DNA from: Thermococcus aggregans
GTDB taxonomy: Archaea > Methanobacteriota_B > Thermococci > Thermococcales > Thermococcaceae
Direction of reading: 5' to 3'
Assembly: GCF_024022995.1 (NCBI RefSeq)
Contig: NZ_CP099582.1
Coordinates: 682,001-746,000 of the forward strand
Length of the DNA stretch: 64,000 bases
In this document: positions 9,694-18,077 of the stretch, piece by piece
Layout of the letters: every line of letters starts with the position of its first letter
Position numbering within the stretch: position 1 is the stretch's first letter
Program-made: the position numbers and the translations under genes
The notes under the pieces: model-generated
Database searches by the model: none
Told to the model about the DNA's origin: nothing
The model's input: the letters and a program-made list of their open reading frames with translations, nothing else

Positions 9694-10041
9694 ATGTGCG
9701 CTGAGAAAAACTGGAAATCTACTTTGGAAGAAATAAAGAAAAAAACTGGAGAGCTTGTCGGTTCTGCATCAGAGTTGTCTAAGTTTCTGGAATATGTCCA
9801 TGCAGCTGAAGCACCGAAGGCTCTTGATACAAAAACAAAAGAGCTTATATCCTTAGCAATAGCGGTGGTTGTACGTTGTGAGCCTTGTATTCTCTGGCAC
9901 TGTGAAGCTGCTATTAAAGCTGGGGCAACAAAAGAAGAAATTCTCGATGCATTAAAAGTTGCCGTGGTGATGGGCGGAGGACCAGCCTTAATGTACGCCA
10001 CAAAGGCATATGAAATAGCGAAAGAGTTCCTCAAGGAGTAA
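9694..10041 (+). CDS. carboxymuconolactone decarboxylase family (AhpD-like) protein
   Basis: A 115-residue all-helical protein of the CMD/AhpD family. The redox motif CEPCILWHCEAAIKAGA contains the CxxC pair and the following His that define AhpD-like alkylhydroperoxidases, so a thiol-based peroxidase or disulfide reductase role is likely; its reducing partner is not apparent. The upstream region 9471-9693 contains a T-rich terminator-like end of pyrH and a TATA box (AGTTTATAAAG near 9648-9658). GGTGG precedes ATG 9694. A disulfide reductase family gene follows at 10131, which would fit joint thiol redox chemistry, but the composition change after 10.26 kb suggests that neighbour may be more recent. 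Confidence 0.85.
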   Translation: MCAEKNWKSTLEEIKKKTGELVGSASELSKFLEYVHAAEAPKALDTKTKELISLAIAVVVRCEPCILWHCEAAIKAGATKEEILDALKVAVVMGGGPALMYATKAYEIAKEFLKE

Positions 10042-10130
10042 ACATCCAAAAAATTTGTTTCTTTAACTTTTTCAAAAGCTGCATACTCAATACTTCAAAC
10101 TCAAAACTATCGTCAGATGGTGATGATAAC

Positions 10131-11447
10131 ATGAGAATAGTTGTTATTGGTTCAGGTACAGCAGGAAGCAACTTTGCCTTGTTCATGAGAAAGCTTGACA
10201 GAAAGGCTGAAATAACCGTAATAGGAAAAGAAAAAACAATGCAGTACTCCCCCTGTGCCCTGCCGCACGTCATCAGCGGTACTATAGAGAAGCCCGAAGA
10301 CGTTATCGTCTTCCCGAACGAGTTCTATGAGAAGCAGAAAATAAACCTAATGCTCAACACCGAGGCCAAGGCCATAGACCGCGAGAGGAAAGTCGTGATA
10401 ACCGATAAGGGAGAAGTTCCTTACGACAAGCTCGTGTTGGCTGTGGGTTCAAAGGCAGTCATCCCGCCAATAAAGGGCGTGGAAAACGAGGGTGTCTTCA
10501 CGCTCAAGAGCCTCGACGACGTGAGGAGAATTAAGGCCTACATAGCCGAGAGGAAGCCGAAGAAGGCCGTCGTCATTGGCGCCGGGCTGGTAGGCCTTGA
10601 GGGAGCCGAGGCTTTTGCCAAGCTCGGCATGGAGGTTCTGGTCGTCCGGCGCGGGGACAGAGCAACGACAATGCTCGATAAGGACATGGCAAAGCTAGTC
10701 CAAGAGGAGATGGAGAAGCATGGGGTTTCTTTCCGCTTCGGGGCCTGTCCCAGCGAGATAATTGGAAGCCCTGTTAAGGCTGTCAAAATCGACGACGAAG
10801 AGGTTGAGGCCGACCTTGTCCTCGTGGCAGCGGGTATGAGAGCAAATGTTGACCTCGCCAAGAACGCGGGCCTCGAAGTCAACCGCGGCATAGTGGTTAA
10901 CGAGCACCTCCAGACAAGCGACCCGGACATCTACGCGATAGGCGACTGTGCGGAGGTAATCGATGCAGTAACCGGTGAGAGGACCCTCAGCCAGCTCGGA
11001 ACGAGCGCCGTGAGGATGGCGAAGGTCGCTGCTGAACACATAGCCGGAAAAGACGTCTCTTTCAGGCCAGTCTTCAACACCACCATAACCAAGCTGTTCG
11101 GCCTTGAGATAGGCGCCTTCGGAATAACCGAAGAGCGCGCGAAGAAAGCGGGCATTGAAATAGCGGTCGGCAAGTTCAAGGGCTCCACCAAGCCCGAATA
11201 TTACCCCGGCGGAAAGCCGATAACCGTCAAGGTCATCTTCAGGAAGTCCGACAGGAAGCTCATCGGTGCCCAGATCGTCGGTGGCGAGAGGGTATGGGGC
11301 AGAATAATGACATTATCAGCTTTGGCACAGAAAGGCGCCACCGTTGAGGACGTTGTCTACCTTGAGACCGCCTACGCTCCGCCGGTGAGCCCAACGATAG
11401 ACCCGATATGTGTGGCCGCTGAGATGGCCCTTAGGAGGTTTCACTGA
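10131..11447 (+). CDS. CoA-disulfide reductase / NAD(P)H-dependent sulfur reductase family flavoprotein
   Basis: A 438-residue FAD/NAD(P)H flavoprotein. The N-terminal FAD fold starts IVVIGSGTAGSNFA, and the active-site cysteine is Cys42 in SPCALPHVISG. The NAD(P) fold is VVIGAGLVGLEGAEAF near residue 147, then DIYAIGDCAE and a C-terminal dimerisation domain. Pyrococcus and Thermococcus homologues reduce CoA disulfide, elemental sulfur with CoA, or oxygen; sequence alone does not choose among them. GGTGAT precedes the ATG. The first 130 bases are AT-rich, whereas from about 10260 onward the gene is strikingly GC-rich with G/C third positions (AGG, GCC, CTC, ATC), suggesting mosaic origin by recombination with a GC-rich relative. 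Confidence 0.88.
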   Translation: MRIVVIGSGTAGSNFALFMRKLDRKAEITVIGKEKTMQYSPCALPHVISGTIEKPEDVIVFPNEFYEKQKINLMLNTEAKAIDRERKVVITDKGEVPYDKLVLAVGSKAVIPPIKGVENEGVFTLKSLDDVRRIKAYIAERKPKKAVVIGAGLVGLEGAEAFAKLGMEVLVVRRGDRATTMLDKDMAKLVQEEMEKHGVSFRFGACPSEIIGSPVKAVKIDDEEVEADLVLVAAGMRANVDLAKNAGLEVNRGIVVNEHLQTSDPDIYAIGDCAEVIDAVTGERTLSQLGTSAVRMAKVAAEHIAGKDVSFRPVFNTTITKLFGLEIGAFGITEERAKKAGIEIAVGKFKGSTKPEYYPGGKPITVKVIFRKSDRKLIGAQIVGGERVWGRIMTLSALAQKGATVEDVVYLETAYAPPVSPTIDPICVAAEMALRRFH

Positions 11448-11450
11448 GCG

Positions 11451-12296
11451 GTGTTTCGAGGGATAGTTTCTCTCTTCCGTCTCAAATTTTCCCTCCCTTC
11501 TATTGTCCCCGGGTTAGTTGCATTTACAATAGCGCGCTACCACTACGGTGTTTTCTTCACGATGGATTTCCTCATTGCAATGCTCGTGGTGTTCCTCGTA
11601 ACTTCCGCAGGGCTCATAATCAATCAGTATCACGACTATGAGCTTGACGTTCTATCAAACAGAACCGACCTTCCCCTCGTGAAGGGAGAGGTAAGTCTAA
11701 AAACTGCCAAATTGCTTGGCTATAGTCTCTTTATCCCTGCTGTTCTTCTCGCAGAGCTGATATCCCTCCGAGCTGTATGGATAACTCTCGTTGCATCGTT
11801 CTTCGCTATAGCGTATTCCGCACCACCCCTTCGCTTCAAAGCAAGGCCTTTTATCGACTCCTTCACTAACGGCCTCACGTACGGCCCTCTAGTAATGGCA
11901 CTCATCTTCGAGTCCCTGCGCCTTCCGGTTAGGTGGGCGGTTGTTTACTCCCTACCATTCTTTGTATTCCTCTCAGCTGGTCACATGCTTCTAGCTGTTC
12001 CGACAATAGAGAAAGACCTCTCGTCTGGGGCGAGGACTTCTGCGGCTTTACTGGGACAGGAAAGAGCTATAAAGGTGGGAACACTTCTCTTCATTATCTC
12101 CTCGATCATGGCAGTTGCTTACTGTCTCCTCGGCTATTACCCCAAGGCCTCGCTTACTTTCTTGCCTTTTATGACCTACTCCATACTTCAGCTCTGGAAA
12201 TGGCTTCGAGGGGGAGATTGGAAAGAAGCCTTCAGAAGAATGGAAGTGGCTTTCGTCTTCGGTGCTCTGGCGTTCTTGATACCCTTTTTCTTATAA
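11451..12296 (+). CDS. UbiA-family prenyltransferase
   Basis: A 281-residue membrane protein with about seven to eight helices. The first aspartate-rich motif is NQYHDYELD near residue 63, and a second, degenerate acidic motif is PTIEKDLSSGARTSAALLG near 183-201. UbiA enzymes attach polyprenyl chains to aromatic or glycerol-phosphate acceptors; archaeal members include DGGGP synthase for ether lipids. The acceptor cannot be deduced, and this paralogue lacks the exact DGGGP synthase signature as I recall it. It starts with GTG four bases after the previous stop, with AGGAGGT in the end of that gene, so the two are co-translated. Base composition is intermediate, within the GC-rich block. Confidence 0.8.
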   Translation: MFRGIVSLFRLKFSLPSIVPGLVAFTIARYHYGVFFTMDFLIAMLVVFLVTSAGLIINQYHDYELDVLSNRTDLPLVKGEVSLKTAKLLGYSLFIPAVLLAELISLRAVWITLVASFFAIAYSAPPLRFKARPFIDSFTNGLTYGPLVMALIFESLRLPVRWAVVYSLPFFVFLSAGHMLLAVPTIEKDLSSGARTSAALLGQERAIKVGTLLFIISSIMAVAYCLLGYYPKASLTFLPFMTYSILQLWKWLRGGDWKEAFRRMEVAFVFGALAFLIPFFL

Positions 12297-12362
12297 GCCG
12301 TGCCGTTAAAATATCAACAAGGTTTAAGTGCTTTCTTTCCAACTTAGGCTTTAGGTGATTTT

Positions 12363-14105
12363 ATGAAAATAAAGACAGAGATAAACTAATGCTCGGCATC
12401 GGGACGGGAATACTGTTTGCGTCTTCACTTAGGGTCTTCGTGGCTGGCGCCTATGCAAGCCTTGAGAAGACATTCTTTTACGGTGTGAACTTCCCGTCCG
12501 GAATTGGGATAATACTCTTCATCGTGGGGGCACTACTCGTAGGAAGGCTGAGCAGAAAAGCTGGGGCAACCCTAATGGCGGCGTATGCCCTCGTGCTCCT
12601 CGCCACTGATGCGACTGAATATACCCACCTCCTCGCGGCATTTACACTTCCTGTCGCACTCTCCCTCGTAAAGGAACTTGAGGTGAAATACCTAACGACG
12701 GGCCTCGTAGCTGACCTAGGCCTCCGGGTACTGACAGTCGGGGGTGAACCTGTGGACTTCCCCCACACGAGAGTTGTCCTTGCGGTTCTTGTGCTCCTAG
12801 GAGCGTATGCCTTATGGAAGGAGCCCGGGACACTTAAGAAGCCTGGTTTCGGCCTCTACGCCTTCGCAGCTTTGCTTGAACTTGGCTTGATATATCCAAA
12901 CGCGGTGCTCCGCTACTCTGGAATCAACGTCTATTACCTCCTCACGTTCGTGGGCTTTTCCTTCGTAATCGCTCTCGCGTTACTGCTAGGCCCCTACCTC
13001 GCGAAAAGGCAGGACGTTGCCATAACACTGCTTGTCCTCGGCTCGACGACTCTCTTCTTGAAGCCCCTCTCACTAGTAGGCCTTCCGCTTGCCTTGGCAT
13101 CCGCCATTGCTCTTCTTGAGAGTGCCAAGGGCAGCAGGGGAGGAGTCATGGGTGCAGTTTACCTGTTCATTGTAGCGACTTTGGCTTTGGGCGCATACGT
13201 CGGCAGGGATATCGGTTTACAGTTCATGGAGAACAAGCTTGAGGTTCTCATTTTGGGAGCCTCCCTAGTCTACGCCCTCACTGCCTACGGGAAGAGCTGT
13301 GAGGTGAGCCTTCCAAACACTAAAGAAATAGTAGGTCCACTTGGTGGCCTAGTGATCGCTTCGCTTATAGTCCTGGCGCTCTTCTACACGGGGCCGAGCT
13401 ACGTTGAAGCCAAGAGGGAAGTTTTAATCTGGACGTACAACGGCCACCAAGGCTTTGGGCCCTACGATGGGACTTTCAACGGCTATGAGCTTGTGAACCT
13501 CCTGAAGGAGCAGAAGCCAGACATCTGGGCGGCGCAGGAAGTTGTGGGGGGAATGATAGGCAACGGCTACCAGGACGTCCCACTCTTCGTCTCCGCTTAT
13601 CTCGGCTATGCCTACGAGTACAAGCCCGCTGTGGAAGGTACATATGGGGTAGCGATCTTCTCCCGCTGGCACATGAAGACTGAGAGAGCTCAACCTTGAG
13701 AGTGTTGCTCAAGCTAGGCCGGCTCAGAAGGTAACCATTGAAGAGCTCGGCCTAACCATTGTTAACGTCCACATGGGCCTCAGTGAAGAAGAGCGCGCAA
13801 TGCAAGCTGAGGAACTTTTAAATTTCGCCAAGGAACCGCCGGTGGCCCAGATAATAGCCGGTGACACCAACGCCGAGCCCGACGAGAAAGCCATAGCGAT
13901 ACTCACCCGTGATTACAGGGACGCCTTTTCAGAGAGGCCGCCATATACCTTCCTCTGGGAGCGCGGTGGCGTAGTAGACAAGGAGAACATCGACTACATT
14001 CTGCTCAAGAAGGACTGGCCAGCCAAAGTTAAAGACTACGGTTGTCTCTGCGACGTTGAGGTATCTGACCACAGACCAGTATGGGCACTAATTGAGATAT
14101 CATGA
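12363..14105 (+). pseudogene. membrane protein fused to endonuclease/exonuclease/phosphatase domain, two frameshifts
   Basis: Three pieces form one gene. ATG 12363 follows AGGTGAT at 12353-12359, the best ribosome site, but its frame stops after eight codons; one added A in the A-run at 12366-12369 joins it to the main frame. That frame (12389-13699) encodes about ten to twelve membrane helices and then the start of an EEP domain (NGHQGFGPYDG, DIWAAQEV, VAIFSRWHMK). It ends at a frameshift in the GA repeat near 13681-13687. Adding one GA unit gives KTERELNLESVAQ and continues in the third piece to 14105 through TIVNVHMGL, IIAGDTNAEPDE, IDYILLK and SDHRPVWA, the catalytic blocks of EEP phosphatases. 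The gene is a pseudogene as written, or the sequence has errors. Confidence 0.75.
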
Positions 14106-14138
14106 GGTTTTTTTAATTTCTTCCTCCCATTTTTCTCC

Positions 14139-14678
14139 ATGCCGTCAAGGACTAAAGTCAGCAAGCTGATGGCATATATTCTCCGCCACTCGCCAGAGAA
14201 GTTTGGGCTTAAACCTGACGTTGAGGGCTTTGTTCCACTAGATGAGCTCGTAAAAGCCCTCCAGAGAGTTTATCCCGACGTCACAGAAGAGTTTGTGCAT
14301 GAGATAGTTGCCCACGACCCAAAAGGCCGCTATGAGATTAGAGGTAACAAAATTCGCGCTCGCTACGGTCACAGTTTTCCCGTCTTGTTAAACCATGAGG
14401 AAGACAAGGATTCGAAGATCCTCTACCACGGCACACCGAGGAGGAACTTGGAGAACATCATGCGCGAAGGGCTAAAGCCAATGAAGCGGCAGTTTGTCCA
14501 CTTGAGCACGAGCAAAAGCGAGGCAATAGAGACCGGTAGGAGGCATGGGAAGGACGTTGTCCTCCTTATTATCGACGCGGACTGCCTGAGGAAGAAAGGG
14601 CTAAAGATATACAAAGCAGGAAAGAATGTAAGGATAGTGGAGCACGTCCCCCCAGAATGCATTATCTTGGCGGTCTGA
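14139..14678 (+). CDS. kptA: RNA 2'-phosphotransferase (Tpt1/KptA)
   Basis: A 179-residue Tpt1/KptA enzyme, which removes an internal 2'-phosphate from RNA using NAD+. The N-terminal winged-helix lobe shows [20 protein letters not shown], with the conserved Arg-His pair. The C-terminal ADP-ribosyltransferase lobe shows the [29 protein letters not shown] motif. Length is normal. In archaea the natural substrate is uncertain, because archaeal tRNA splicing does not leave a 2'-phosphate junction; roles in RNA repair or ADP-ribose capping have been proposed. It lies 33 bases after the frameshifted EEP gene, inside the GC-rich block, and no convincing ribosome site precedes ATG 14139. Confidence 0.9.
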   Translation: MPSRTKVSKLMAYILRHSPEKFGLKPDVEGFVPLDELVKALQRVYPDVTEEFVHEIVAHDPKGRYEIRGNKIRARYGHSFPVLLNHEEDKDSKILYHGTPRRNLENIMREGLKPMKRQFVHLSTSKSEAIETGRRHGKDVVLLIIDADCLRKKGLKIYKAGKNVRIVEHVPPECIILAV

Positions 14679-15019
14679 GCTAAGGAAAATGCCAGCTCAA
14701 CGGGGAATTCCACTTACTTGGCCAAAGCTCACCATAACGTTTAGAAAGTCCGAATGACATCATTTTCCATTACTTTTAACAACGCCTATAACGATGACCA
14801 AAATTTCCTTCAAATTCCGAACTCTTTTGACTTAATGACTAATAAACCAGGAAAAAACTTATATGTTACAAAGACATTCCAATGCGTTGATGCCCTATGA
14901 TGTTCAGGAGTGAGTGTTTTTGGAAGTATAGTTGGTGATACTCTTCTCATGTTCACGTTAGCTCAAGGAAGGGATTGTTTTTGGTACTGATTTGATAGAA
15001 CTTTTTGGAGGTGTAGTTT
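14679..15019 (+). promoter_or_regulatory. 341-base region: NSS transporter promoter and long leader
   Basis: The region separates the GC-rich block from the NSS transporter and is AT-rich again. A TATA-like AACTTATATG lies at 14859-14867, predicting a transcript start near 14890. The remaining leader of about 130 bases is long for this genome. It contains the small open frame described separately and several GTGA/TCAC tracts. No other gene is visible. Confidence 0.45.
14897..14938 (+). CDS. possible 13-residue aromatic-rich leader peptide
   Basis: ATG ATG at 14897 opens a frame ending at TGA 14936-14938 that encodes MMFRSECFWKYSW. Five of thirteen residues are aromatic (two Phe, two Trp, one Tyr). 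It would start within about ten bases of the predicted transcript start, so leaderless translation is possible, and it lies about 80 bases upstream of an amino-acid transporter gene. A role as an attenuation-type leader is conjecture; such short frames also arise by chance. Confidence 0.2.
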   Translation: MMFRSECFWKYSW

Positions 15020-16303
15020 GTGGCAAGAGAAACTTGGGGAAGTAGAATAGGGTTTGTTGCAGCGGCTATAGGAAGTGCAGTAGGGCTGGGAAACATTTGG
15101 ATGTTCCCAATGAGGGCAGGTCTTTACGGTGGAGCGGCATTCCTAATTCCTTACTTGATAGTGCTTTTTGCGATAGGGGTAGTTGGACTTACCGTAGAGT
15201 TGACTCTAGGAAGGGCTACTAGAGGAGGGCCAATAGAAGCGTTCGCTAAAACACTGCCGGGCGGAAAATACCTTGGAATACTCGTGAATGCGATAATGGT
15301 TATGATATTTGCCTTTTACTCTCTGGTACTTGGTTGGATACTAAGATATTTCATAGCATCTCTTACGGGAGAACTAACAGGGGTTAACCCGGGAGCATTC
15401 TTCGATAGCTTGGCGTTCAGCAAAGAAGCTCTCTTATGGCAGTTTATCATGATAGTGATGACGGTAGCAATAGTTGCCATGGGAGTTCAAAAGGGAATTA
15501 AGAGGGCCAACAAAATCATGATGCCCGCTTTGTTTGTGCTTTTGGTGGTATTGGCTATAAGGAGCGTTACATTGCCAAACGCATATGAGGGCTTAAAGTT
15601 CTATCTCCTCCCAGACTGGAGCAAACTGATGAGCGGAAAAACCTGGATAGTAGCCCTATCCCAGATGTTCTTCTCTCTAAGCGTCCTGGGAACGACGATG
15701 GTAGTTTACGGAAGCTACCTAAAGGAGGAAGACGATATTCCTTTGTCGGCAATAGCAACGGCCTTTGGAGATACAGCAGTGGCTGTTACGGCAGGATTCT
15801 TGGTATTTCCGGCAGTTTTCTCATTTGGCCTTGAGCCCACAGCCGGCCCGGGTTTAGTGTTTGTGACGCTGCCAATGGTCTTCCAGAAAATGCCGGGAGG
15901 AGCGTTCTTTGGGGCGTTGTTCTTCCTTTTGCTAATATTCGCTGGACTATCTTCAACAGTCTCGATGCTCGAAGTCTATGTGGACTCTGCCATAACAAAG
16001 CTTAACATGAGCAGAAGAAACGCTTCAATCCTTCTAGGGCTTTTGACTTTCTTAGTGGGGGCACCTTCCACAGTGAACCCATCTTACTTCGACTGGTTAA
16101 TCAACATCTCAACGGTTTACATAGGACCATTGGGGGCCTTGATAGCCGCTTTGGCGCTGATAAAACTTGGAGTGGATAGGGCATACGAGGAACTCAAGAA
16201 AGGAGCCCTTATAGAGGTGTCGGAGCTCTGGAAGCCATGGGTAAAATACCTGTACCCGATAGTGATAGCAGTCATATACGTCTCACAGTTCCTGCTGGGA
16301 TGA
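15020..16303 (+). CDS. NSS (SNF) family sodium-dependent amino-acid transporter
   Basis: A 427-residue sodium-coupled transporter of the neurotransmitter:sodium symporter family. The first helix shows the family signature IGFVAAAIGSAVGLGNIWMFP, which forms part of the sodium and substrate sites; about eleven to twelve helices follow. Prokaryotic members carry neutral or aromatic amino acids; the specific substrate is not known here. GTG 15020 is supported by TGGAGGTG at 15006-15013. The stop is followed after four bases by a tiny membrane protein, an arrangement seen for NSS carriers that need a small subunit. Composition is AT-rich like the bulk of the window. Confidence 0.92.
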   Translation: MARETWGSRIGFVAAAIGSAVGLGNIWMFPMRAGLYGGAAFLIPYLIVLFAIGVVGLTVELTLGRATRGGPIEAFAKTLPGGKYLGILVNAIMVMIFAFYSLVLGWILRYFIASLTGELTGVNPGAFFDSLAFSKEALLWQFIMIVMTVAIVAMGVQKGIKRANKIMMPALFVLLVVLAIRSVTLPNAYEGLKFYLLPDWSKLMSGKTWIVALSQMFFSLSVLGTTMVVYGSYLKEEDDIPLSAIATAFGDTAVAVTAGFLVFPAVFSFGLEPTAGPGLVFVTLPMVFQKMPGGAFFGALFFLLLIFAGLSSTVSMLEVYVDSAITKLNMSRRNASILLGLLTFLVGAPSTVNPSYFDWLINISTVYIGPLGALIAALALIKLGVDRAYEELKKGALIEVSELWKPWVKYLYPIVIAVIYVSQFLLG

Positions 16304-16307
16304 TCAA

Positions 16308-16406
16308 ATGGACGTGGTCTACATAATAGCCCTATTTGTGGTATTGATAGTATACGGACCGCTGATATGGGCTCTCCACAGACTTTCGAAGGCTTCGACC
16401 CCTTAA
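16308..16406 (+). CDS. MetS-like small membrane subunit of NSS transporter
   Basis: A 32-residue frame starting four bases after the transporter stop: MDVVYIIALFVVLIVYGPLI followed by WALHRLSKASTP. It is one membrane helix with a short basic tail. Bacterial methionine/alanine NSS transporters (MetP) have a similarly tiny essential partner, MetS, encoded directly downstream, and this has the same size class, topology and position. The family assignment is inference. It is shorter than MetS as I know it, but the uninterrupted helix and the tight spacing to a transporter make chance unlikely. Confidence 0.6.
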   Translation: MDVVYIIALFVVLIVYGPLIWALHRLSKASTP

Positions 16407-16491
16407 ATTTTATTTTTGGTGATGCAGATGCTCGTAAAAAGTTACATCAGGATAAGGATTCCCAAAAGTGCTGAGGAATTGATAAAGGGGG

Positions 16492-17736
16492 TTACCACCG
16501 CTTGAGCTTTATAACTGCCTCTACATGGTGAGTATGCGGAAACATATCAACTAAAATAGCGTCCTCCACTCTATAAATGTCCTTCAGGTGAGAATAATCC
16601 CTGCTAAATGCTTGAGGGTTGCATGAGACATAAACGATGTTTTCCGGCCTCTCTTTTTTTAGGCTTTTTACAGCTTCTTTTAAACCTCTGCGCGGTGGGT
16701 CAACAATAACTGTATCATACTCTCCCACAGGGAAGGATTCAGCGTCCTTTACAAGAAAAGAAGCGCTCACACCATTTATTTCAGCATTTTTGTTAGCCAT
16801 GTCTATGGCAAAGGAATTCATATCCACTCCTTCAACCTTAAACCCTTCTTTTGCTAAAAACACTCCAAAAGTTCCCACACCGGAATAAAGGTCAAGGATT
16901 CTGTCCCCTTCAACAAAATTTAAAACCTCTCTTAAAAGGATAGGGAGAGCATAAGAATTTGTCTGGAAAAAGCTGTTTGGATGTATTAAGTAGGTAATCC
17001 CTTCAATTCTTTCCCTTATAAACGGCGAGCCACCTACAAGTTTCGGTACGCCTCTGGGGTCGTCTCTTGGGTCTTCGTTAAAGCTCCAATAAAGGGAATC
17101 CGCAAACTCAAAGTAATCTAAAAAGCTTTGCGGAACTTCTTCCCGGTGTGAAATCACATTAACCATAACTTCCCCAGTAAACTTCCCTTCCCTGATGGAA
17201 AGGTAGTGAACATCGCCAATTTTCCTTTTCGGATCCCAAGGATAAAGCCCTTCTTCATCCATAAAGCGCTTTAAAGCTTTTATGAATTCCGAAGTGCGGG
17301 TGGAAAAAACGGGACAGTGCTTAATCCCAACAACGCTTTGAGAATCTCTTTGCTTAAATCCAATACCGTTCGTTGAGACAATAAAATTGCTGATGTTTCT
17401 AAAACCCCAAATTTTGGGAGAACCTTTTATTGGAGCTTCAATCCCGGTTATCTCTTCGAAAATTTTCTTCTTAAGAGTTAACTGCTCTTTGTATTTTATG
17501 TGCTGCCAAGAACAACCCCCGCATTTTGAGAAATGCGGACATCTGGGATTTTGCCTCAAGGGGGATTCCTCAAGAATTTCAAAGTCCCTTGCAATTAAAC
17601 GTCCAAACCTCCTAAATGTTTGTCTAACCTCTACAAAATCCCCAGTAACAGTGTAAGGAACGTAAATCTCTTTTTCAAGTTTTAACACGCCGTAGCCGTC
17701 TGGACTTACCTTTGTTATGTAGCCTTTTCCCTTCAT
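16492..17736 (-). CDS. RNA (uracil-C5)-methyltransferase, TrmA/RlmD family
   Basis: A 414-residue SAM-dependent m5U methyltransferase. Residues 1-55 are a TRAM domain (GKGYITKVSPDGYGVLKLEKEIYVPYTV). A [4Fe-4S]-type cysteine set follows (CPHFSKCGGCSW plus a later Cys in KHCPVF). The methyltransferase domain shows DLYSGVGTFGVFLA, DPPRRGL and the catalytic SCNP. Thermococcales have two paralogues, one for tRNA U54 and one for 23S rRNA; I cannot say which this is. ATG 17736 is preferred; GTG 17745 overlaps the previous gene's stop by one base. It is the last gene of a run with the small membrane protein and MFS genes. Confidence 0.88.
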   Translation of the reverse strand: MKGKGYITKVSPDGYGVLKLEKEIYVPYTVTGDFVEVRQTFRRFGRLIARDFEILEESPLRQNPRCPHFSKCGGCSWQHIKYKEQLTLKKKIFEEITGIEAPIKGSPKIWGFRNISNFIVSTNGIGFKQRDSQSVVGIKHCPVFSTRTSEFIKALKRFMDEEGLYPWDPKRKIGDVHYLSIREGKFTGEVMVNVISHREEVPQSFLDYFEFADSLYWSFNEDPRDDPRGVPKLVGGSPFIRERIEGITYLIHPNSFFQTNSYALPILLREVLNFVEGDRILDLYSGVGTFGVFLAKEGFKVEGVDMNSFAIDMANKNAEINGVSASFLVKDAESFPVGEYDTVIVDPPRRGLKEAVKSLKKERPENIVYVSCNPQAFSRDYSHLKDIYRVEDAILVDMFPHTHHVEAVIKLKRW

Positions 17737-17744
17737 TACCCTCA

Positions 17745-18077
17745 CTAATAACCAAACTTTATCTCATTTTTAAACTCGTCGCTGGTTATCAGCACAAGGG
17801 AAATTGCAGCCAAAAACGTCAAGCTGGCGGATGCGGGCTCGAAACTTACAAGTACCCACAATATGCCAAAAATAAGGTCTAGAAGAGTTATGTAAGTTCC
17901 GATTTGAATAACAAACTCCTTGCTCAGCAAAATCCCCAATAAAACAAGGAAGTGTATCAATGCAATTACAAAAAACCCCAATGAAGTTGATCTTTCTTCA
18001 AGACTCAAAACGCCCATTCCTGCGAAATAAATCCCCATTAGGAAAAAGAAGAGAGAAACAATGGGCTTAAGCTTCAT
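17745..18077 (-). CDS. small four-helix membrane protein, unknown
   Basis: A 110-residue hydrophobic protein with four predicted membrane helices (roughly residues 5-25, 35-55, 60-80 and 85-100) and short charged ends. I do not recognise a family and see no catalytic motif. ATG 18077 has GGAG just upstream and overlaps the end of the MFS gene by eleven bases, so translation is coupled. It touches the start of the methyltransferase gene, which places it in the middle of a three-gene run. No function can be assigned. Confidence 0.65.
   Translation of the reverse strand: MKLKPIVSLFFFLMGIYFAGMGVLSLEERSTSLGFFVIALIHFLVLLGILLSKEFVIQIGTYITLLDLIFGILWVLVSFEPASASLTFLAAISLVLITSDEFKNEIKFGY

Noticed and set aside
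10042-10130. SurR operator upstream of the flavoprotein gene
   Set aside because: GTTTCTTTAAC resembles GTT...AAC half-sites, but the spacing is five, not three, and the third element is missing.
16422-16505. 27-codon frame after the small NSS partner (MQMLVKSYIRIRIPKSAEE...)
   Set aside because: It overlaps the end of the convergent methyltransferase gene, has a ribosome site only if GGTG is counted within the start, and shows no family features. Possibly the start of a truncated gene, but not supportable.
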